This document shows, in pieces, positions 57,930-64,000 of a stretch of DNA of 64,000 bases. Position numbers and translations under genes: made by a program. Positions within the stretch are counted from its first letter, which is position 1, and each line of letters starts with the position of its first letter. The notes below the pieces were generated by a model. The model was not told the origin of the DNA, did no database searches, and worked only from the letters and a program-made list of their open reading frames with translations. Origin of the DNA: Astragalus membranaceus (lineage: Eukaryota; Streptophyta; Magnoliopsida; Fabales; Fabaceae); contig CM076848.1 in NCBI GenBank assembly GCA_039519185.1, positions 189,664,003 to 189,728,002 on the forward strand, given 5' to 3'.

Positions 57930-59538
57930 CTGATCTCACTGTTGAGGTTGTAATTTACCACTGACCTTTGTTATCCTTGGCTTCTTTTCACTCACCAGGT
58001 TCACCTCCAACAGAGGATCTTGCGCTTCAAAGGTGGGCATCTTCCTTTGGATGGGCTCCAGGTGACGAGGTTCGGCCAACGTCCTGTCAAAGGGGTCATC
58101 CGAATCTCCTTGGTAGGAGTGTTGCTCAAGTTCGTGCTCTTCGTCTATCGCACCAAACATAGCCTCTTCAATGCTGGATTCAATTTGGAATAGGTGCAAT
58201 CGATCCAGCAGTCTATGTACTTCTGGTAGGAGATTAATCATTATCCTCGTTGCTAGGCCGTGGGTCGGCAAACATTTGGAATTCAAAACCTCTTTTGGTC
58301 CAGTCACAAGATTTAACGCCACCTTCTTCATAATTCCCTGGGATGGAAATAGGGTGTAAATGGGGAGAATAGAAAACAGCTTCGAACATCTTTACTTCCG
58401 TAGGAAATGGATTAGGGTCTGCTTCTATTATCTCAACTTGATCCCCTATCCATATCATTAACTTCTGATGTAGGGTGGAAGGTACGCATTCACTGGTGTG
58501 AATCCAATCTCTCCCCAGAATTACGGCATACAAGGGCTTTCCTTCTATGACAAAGAAGACCGAGCGAGTCATCTTGCTCCCAACTGTCACATCGGCAACC
58601 AACACTCCCAAGGCGTGGGATGGGTGGCCCATGAAACTAGTCATGGTCATGGTGGTTGGAATGAGGTCCTCCACGTTCTTCCCCAACTTCTTCATAGTGG
58701 CTAATGGCATGATATTCAATACAGCACCGCCATCTACGAAGATACGATTAAACAGCTTCCCATTCAAATGGACTTTGATATATAGTGGTTTCAAGTGTCT
58801 AGTCATGTCGGCTAAGGGTTTTTCAAACAACATTCCCTCTGTAATCACTCCCTCGGGTTCTGTCAAGGCAGCCCATTCGGCCCCCTCAGCAAAGACATCT
58901 TCCTCAAGAGCTCTTGGTTGATCTTTATTACCCCAGAATTCTAGTGGAAGAAAGCTCACCATCTCTATGTCAACATAATACGCCCCAACGGCCTCGTCCA
59001 TGATATCGTCCAGGATTGATCCTGTCAAGGAGTCCCCGTCAAAGTTCAGAGGGCCATAGGGGTTCTCTTCATCTTCTCCCGAGAGGTTGTCCTCTGCCAG
59101 TTTCTCCTCCGTCATAGCCCCTTCAATGTGAGGCACATTGGCCGACTGAGGTGGCTTAGGGCTATTAGGGCCATATAGACATCCTATTACTGCCTCAGTC
59201 AGTGGGCTATGAGGGGTATCCATCATTCCTATCATGGCGTTGGGTCCCTCCGTTATCTCAACGGGTGCACTAGGATCAGCTGCGTCGAGGTTTGGCTGCT
59301 CCGGAGCTGTTTCCTCGGCCGGTTTTGGGAAGGCCTGTTCTAAAGCCGTAGCCACAGTGGCTGTGGGAATGGTTTGGGCGTTCCCTTCTCTGGCTGAGGT
59401 GAGCATCTGGAGGGTCTCCCTCATTCTGTGGTAGGCCCTCGCCCTATGTTGCCTTCTCTTTTGGGAACGAGATTTGGGGACAATCATTGGTGTTGGCGCT
59501 TCCGCTGCTGCACGTGTCATCCATTGACCTTGTGGCAC
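57930..59538 (-). pseudogene. Tat pol: aspartic protease and linker to RT
   Basis: A frame of 434 codons (58234-59538) contains the retropepsin-like core: RIFVDGGAVLNIMPLATMKK is the active-site loop, with DGG where DSG is more usual. VIEGKPLYAVILGRDWIH is the flap-to-C-terminal motif ending in the conserved LGRDW. A frameshift near 58290 leads to the linker frame 57936-58331, rich in acidic residues. The DGG change could reduce activity, but other family members would have to be aligned to judge. Confidence 0.85.
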
Positions 59539-62263
59539 TTATGATGGTGGCTTTACTCTTCTGACATCCCTTAATTCGCGGTCGTTAAGTACGGTAATAT
59601 CTACTGATGTTGACCCTTGGGTTTCAATGACCTGCGCGGCCCTTCTTTCATCTTTGGTATGAGGTTCCCCGCCTAGGGCTGGCACGGTGGCTTGCCTAGC
59701 TGAATCACGGGCAGGCCTACCGTGCCCCCCAGGTGAAGCATACCGCAGTCTTTTCGTTACATCCTGAACCCGAGGTGCACTTCTCCCAAAATTATTCCCA
59801 GAGTTAAGCTTGGATAGGTGTAGATCTCTGAGGTCTTGAACAAGCTTCCCTGGCTTCGGGAGTTTCTTTTGAGTCCCTTGGGGCTGGCTCGGCCCTCCCA
59901 GCTGTAACCTTTCTTGCAACAACACCATGCGGTCTGCCACTGTGGACCCTTTGAGCGGTGACCCTAAGCGGTTGAAGATAGATACTTTCTTATCCGGGGG
60001 TGCCTCCTGCTTGGGGACACATACTTCTTTTTTCCTTTCCCTCGGTCACTTCCTGAAAAGGAGACCATATTAACGCTCATGCTGGAGAAAGGATCAATAT
60101 CAATGCTCATCTCCTGTGTTCCCTTGTCGGCCATCTTGAACCTCCCTTTCTTTATAGCCTCTTGAATGGCTCGGCGGAAGATAATACAATTGGAAGTGGC
60201 ATGACTGAATGAATTGTGCCACTTACAATACTTCTTCCCTTTTATTTCTTCAGGGGGACTCTTATGACCATCAAGGAGCTTAATCTGTTTGTCCTTGAGG
60301 AGATAATCAAATATTTGATCAGCCTTGGATATATCAAAGGAGTATTCAACTTTGTTTTCTGCTTCGTCCTTCTCCTTTCCTTTGGCAGGCTTAAGAGCAG
60401 GACAAAGGTATGCTTTGCCTTTGACTATCTCAACCACCTGGATGTCTGCTGTGTAATCGGTTGATTCATCATAGTCTGAGTCCTCGGCTGCGTCCATTAC
60501 TGATATCAATTGAGGCCCTTGACCTCTAGTAGCTCTCTTCCTTTCTCTTTCCTGTATGAATTGCTCAATTTACACAGCCCTGGAAGCTAAACCACTGAGG
60601 TCACTACAAGCCTGTCCCACGAGCTTTTCCTTCAATTGTGGATGCATTCCAAATATGGCCATGGAAGTAAGTTGAGATTCTGGAAATGGTACTGAGCACT
60701 TTCCGGCCATCTTTTTGAATCTTTCAATGAAGTCGGTCACTGCCTCATCCACCTTCTGCCGTAAATTCATGAGATCGGCTGCGGTAACTTCAGGTTGTGG
60801 CCAATAAAATCTGTCATGGAAGCACATTTCCATGTCTGCCCAGGTCTGTATAGAATCGGGTGGGAGAGAGGAATACCAAGAGAAGGCAGTTTCTGTCAGG
60901 GACAAAGGGAACAGCTGCAACTTATGGAATTCGTTTTGGTTTCCTTCCCCACACTGGGTCGTGAATCGGCCGATGTGCTCCATAGTAGATTTACCATCAT
61001 CCCCGGAGAATGTGGCAAAATCAGGGGTTTTGAATCATCTGGGCAGAGACACCAATCTATCCACCCACTCGGGGTAAGACTTCCTGTACATTGGTCTATC
61101 TAGCGGTTTCAGCTGAATGCCGAAGAACTTCTTAATATTGTCGGCTATCAAATTAGGATCCAGGAGTTGGGCCCCCGATGGTCTTTCGGGTGGAGGTGTT
61201 GGTCGCCAGTGTATCTAGGGGACCCTGCGCCCCTGGTTGCGGTGGTACCTGAGGTGGAGCGTTTGTCCATGGCTGCCCAGGCACTACTTGGGCCAGGTTA
61301 ACAATGCAAGTTCCTGGTACAGATGTTTGCATGCCTCGATGAGGTGGAGGTTGATTCCTTGGCTGCTCGGCCGGAGCAACATTCATCTGTGTCTGTATAT
61401 AGGAACCCGCCGGGTAGGTACTGAGTGCTCCGGCTGGCTAGGAGGTAGGCTTGTCGAGCCAGCTGGGCTCTGGGCCCATGGCTGTCGACTCGGGCAATAC
61501 CCACTGATCCTGTCATTTCCTGATTCCGGGGCGAAGGCTTGCCCCCCTGCGTAGGCCGGGTAGTTAGCCGCGGCAAAGCATCCATAGGATGGTCCTTGCG
61601 GAAAACCCACCGAGCCCACTGCCTCGGGCGGCCTTCGGACCAATTGCACTTGTCCCTGCTGAAGAGAAGCCGTATTAGTGACATTCGCCAAAAACTTCCC
61701 CCCAGTGTTGGATAAGGCAAAAGTACTGGGCTGAGGAATCACAGGAGAAGGGCTTACCTGATGAGAGAACGCCTGCTGAGGCCCAGTCAAACTCCCACTC
61801 GGTGAACACTGATGCATGCCTCCCATAGAAGCATAGGAGGATGCCTGCTGAGGTCCAATAAGGACTGATGCGTGCCTCCCAGAGAAGTAGGATGTCCTCC
61901 CTGTAATTGGCCAGGGAAAATGGGGTTGGTAGGGCTGCTACCTCGTGTTGCCTGCCTGTGCTCCAATTCCTTGACCTGTTGCACTTCATTGTGCACCATA
62001 AGTTTAACTATGTCAGTCAATTGTTGGGACACTTGGTACATTATATCATGTATCCCCATGTCAATTTGTTGCCGAATGAATGAGGTGGTCATGACCACAG
62101 GCTCCTCCTCGTGGTGAGGCGGTTCATTCAATTCCGCAGTAACCATTGTAGTAGTATTCCCTGAAACGCCTACTGGCTCTGTGGCTCGGCCCTTCGCAGT
62201 AGTTGCCTTTCTTGAAGCAGAAGGCGAATCCATACTTAGGTTTTTCCCAGAGCGCAGGTGCAT
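59539..62263 (-). pseudogene. Tat gag region, several frame breaks
   Basis: The gag start is probably MHLRSGKNL at 62263. A proline/glutamine-rich N-terminal part (61150-61990) is split over two or more frames. The retrotransposon gag (capsid) domain lies at 60570-60983 (FHKLQLFPLSLTETAFSWYS, WADMEMCFHDRFYWP, LRQKVDEAVTDFIERFKKM). The segment 59964-60509 has KYCKWHNSFSHATSNCIIFR, a Cys/His arrangement seen in this family's gag C-terminus. The frame 59539-59940 is a basic linker to protease. At least four breaks separate these parts. Confidence 0.85.
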
Positions 62264-62321
62264 ACGTCAATGATAATCCAGCCCAGACAAATCAAACGAA
62301 ATGGTCTGTTCACCTGTTCTA

Positions 62322-62340
62322 GTCCCACCAGGCGTGCCAA
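62322..62340 (-). other. Primer-binding site of the Tat element
   Basis: On the minus strand TTGGCACGCCTGGTGGGAC begins next to the LTR end (AAGGAACAACA). Position and form fit a tRNA primer site, but I do not assign the tRNA. Confidence 0.6.
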
Positions 62341-62342
62341 TT

Positions 62343-63205
62343 TGTTGTTCCTTGGTTCAAACTCTTAGGTCCTAGCCGTGGATTCGGCCAGGGGTTTGAG
62401 CAAGTTCTTCGATTCCTTGTTCTTCAAGCGATTGCGCCAATGAGGGAACTCTGCTCCTTGACCGTGGGTATCCAGACTCCTCTAGAAAGGGCCAGGTTAG
62501 GTGAGAGGGGTCTGCGAGAGTTGGATTATACTACTGGCTAATGCATAAAAATAAAGATAAAGTGTGATGAAAGCAGATAGACGAAATAAACGTAGAGTTT
62601 TTGATTGATTGATGTGTGTTTTCTGTACAATTATTCTCCTATTTATATACATAGGCCCTCATCGGCCACTAACACAGCCAACATTTGCCTACCGTTGGAT
62701 CAATCTAAGATCAACGACTATCATTGTTCCTAAGCCCTAAGGAGGCGGAGTAACCACCCACGATCTCACTAGCACAGTTAGTGGGGTGAACTCCCTCACT
62801 CCGCTCTTCAAGACTTCGCTCATTCGCTTGATCTTCAACTGCTCCCACATTCCATCTACGTGCATGTCTCTTACGTGCCTTCCAAGTAAAACCGCCTTAC
62901 CTCGGCCACTTGGTTCATTCAGCTAACCTTCGCCCTCAGACAGTAACTCAGGCACCCGAGCCTACCCTGGCCGTGGCACTCTATAGGCTGAGGCTGTACT
63001 CTCCCTTGGTCTCGCTCATTGCTCCTCGGGCTAACCCCTTCCTCGGGGAGTTGTCTAGTGATATGCCCCGAGGGCTTCCCTTGATCATTTTCTCAGGCAA
63101 TTATCTCTTAAAATCCTTGTCTAGTGACCTACCTCAATACTCTAGCTCCACTGCCTTCTTCATTCAGTCCTCGGCCTACGACCTAATTATTTTTGGGTGT
63201 TAACA
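62343..63205 (-). repeat. 5' LTR of the Tat element
   Basis: In minus orientation the LTR runs TGTTAACACCC ... AAGGAACAACA, 863 bp, beginning TG and ending CA. A TATA box (TATGTATATAAATAG, near 62640-62653) is well placed. With the other LTR missing, borders rest on the TG/CA ends and the adjacent primer site only. Confidence 0.7.
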
Positions 63206-63709
63206 CAAATATTCCTATTTACTCCTCCACTTTTACAAATGTGATCGATTTAGTTCCTCTGTCAACCACTTCTGTTAACAATGTTAACGGTGCTGACATG
63301 ATAGTTAAGTGTTGCATGACAAATCTTAGGGACCAAATTGAAACGTCTAAAAAAAATTCACCTCAGCCCGCACGTCACGTAAATGTTGGGGACTAAATTG
63401 ATACTTTTTTAAAAAAATAAAATTACGGGTTGTATCTGTGGGAACCAAATTAATACCAAGTTATTTAAGTCATGGATTTAATTTATATTTAATAATAAAA
63501 GTCAGAAATCAAATTGCTACGAGATCGTTGCATTCCCATGCACTACTTTCTAGCTGCTACAACACCATCTTCAAGTGCAGTACAATCACCAACCATTGAT
63601 GTGAAATATAGCAATCCTTATGACAATGAATGCAGTGAGTGATTGGTTCTGGTAGTGGCCACCAGTGTGCGTTTGATTCTGATGACAATGAACCCATTTG
63701 TATTTGTGG
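63206..63709. other. Spacer with MITE-like debris
   Basis: Phrases such as GGGACCAAATTGAAACG and GGGACTAAATTGATAC recall eroded Mutator-type MITEs, but ends and target duplications are not visible. The short frame at 63639-63709 is not recognisable as a gene. Confidence 0.35.
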
Positions 63710-63724
63710 CAATAACTTGTGTCT

Positions 63725-63807
63725 TTTTTTTGTCGAATTAGATGAAATGACAAACAAACATCACACGCACTACTATAGCTCACAGCCGAGTTCGAACCTG
63801 GGAGGGA
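63725..63807 (-). mobile_element. SINE-like insertion, probably 5'-truncated
   Basis: An 83-bp insert is bounded by perfect 15-bp direct repeats CAATAACTTGTGTCT at 63710-63724 and 63808-63822. On the minus strand it contains a tRNA-type B box (GGTTCGAACTC) and ends in a poly(A) tract, seen as TTTTTTT after the left repeat. Long target duplications plus a poly(A) tail indicate insertion by LINE enzymes. No A box is evident. Confidence 0.75.
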
Positions 63808-63822
63808 CAATAACTTGTGTCT

Positions 63823-64000
63823 AACTACGGGTATTCCAGCTTTTCTTTTGATTAATTAATTAATTCTGATATTTGATTTGGTGTTTGATGTGATTCTTAT
63901 TCCATGTAAAGCTAATGGTTCTAACTTCTAAGGATGTTTGGTATGTTAGTAATAGTATCACTAAAAGTTAAGATGTTGTGCTGTTCTTAATTAGCTCTTG
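63823..64000. other. Right edge of window, no gene seen
   Basis: AT-rich sequence with an ATTAATTAATTAATT stretch; nothing recognisable. Confidence 0.4.

Larger units (their letters stand above)
55741..63205 (-). mobile_element. Ty3/gypsy element of Tat lineage, 3' end truncated
   Basis: On the minus strand the order is 5' LTR (62343-63205), primer site, gag, protease, reverse transcriptase, RNase H, a second (archaeal-type) RNase H, then the zinc-finger start of integrase. It is cut at 55741, inside the integrase HHCC region, by the second Ogre-like LTR. The rest of integrase and the 3' LTR are not in the window. The extra RNase H before integrase is a hallmark of the Tat lineage. Numerous frameshifts and stops make it inactive. 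Confidence 0.9.

Noticed and set aside
63560..63840. GRF-type zinc-finger gene fragment (PICICGNNLCL)
   Set aside because: There are only two Cys positions and no further match; the SINE-like insert interrupts it and support is too weak.

Overview
This is nuclear DNA from a plant, most likely a legume of the Trifolieae/Fabeae group. The evidence is two intron-containing plant genes with GT-AG splice sites, AT-rich spacers, and a right half built almost entirely of Ogre/Tat-type Ty3/gypsy retrotransposon DNA. Ogre is recognised by its very long LTRs, a tRNA-Arg-type primer site 2 nt after the LTR, and a purine tract of the form AAAGAGGGGCAG. The species cannot be named from sequence alone.

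Layout. 1-4.6 kb: the 5' half of a minus-strand SEC14-like phosphatidylinositol-transfer protein gene, with a Mutator-type MITE and a degenerate hAT MITE in one intron. 4.6-8.9 kb: spacer with a complete hAT MITE, microsatellites and two tandem-repeat arrays. 8.9-9.9 kb: a dead LINE fragment. 11.7-17.5 kb: a complete seven-exon minus-strand gene for a STAR/Quaking-like KH-domain RNA-binding protein. 17.7-21.4 kb: about six diverged copies of a tandem repeat, split by a Mutator-type MITE. 21.8-27.1 kb: a copia-type LTR element with nearly identical LTRs and a decayed interior. 27.1-28.15 kb: a broken FAR1/MULE-type gene behind a cluster of TTCCGGAA palindromes. 28.15-55.74 kb: an Ogre-like complex with a truncated related LTR, a pol 3' remnant, long non-coding 3' regions, and two ~5 kb LTRs in an LTR-internal-LTR tandem. 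It carries a CACTA and a hAT insertion. 55.74-63.2 kb: a truncated, frameshifted minus-strand Tat-lineage gypsy element with gag, protease, RT, RNase H, a second RNase H and the integrase start. 63.2-64 kb: spacer with a SINE-like insertion bounded by a 15-bp target duplication.

The most unusual signal is in the Ogre LTRs and 3' region. The transcribed part of the LTR (about 42.65-43.36 kb, and again at 54.68-55.38 kb) holds six two-tier stem-loops of the same design. Their sequences change but pairing is kept by compensatory substitutions. Two further stem-loops follow an invariant ATACGTAGG. A separate run of perfect hairpins and a possible three-way junction lies in the 3' internal region (33.57-33.84 kb and 45.63-45.90 kb). 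This looks like conserved structured RNA, or a palindromic DNA system, in an element that has lost its own proteins. Only the SEC14-like and KH genes look functional; the rest is mobile DNA and its debris.
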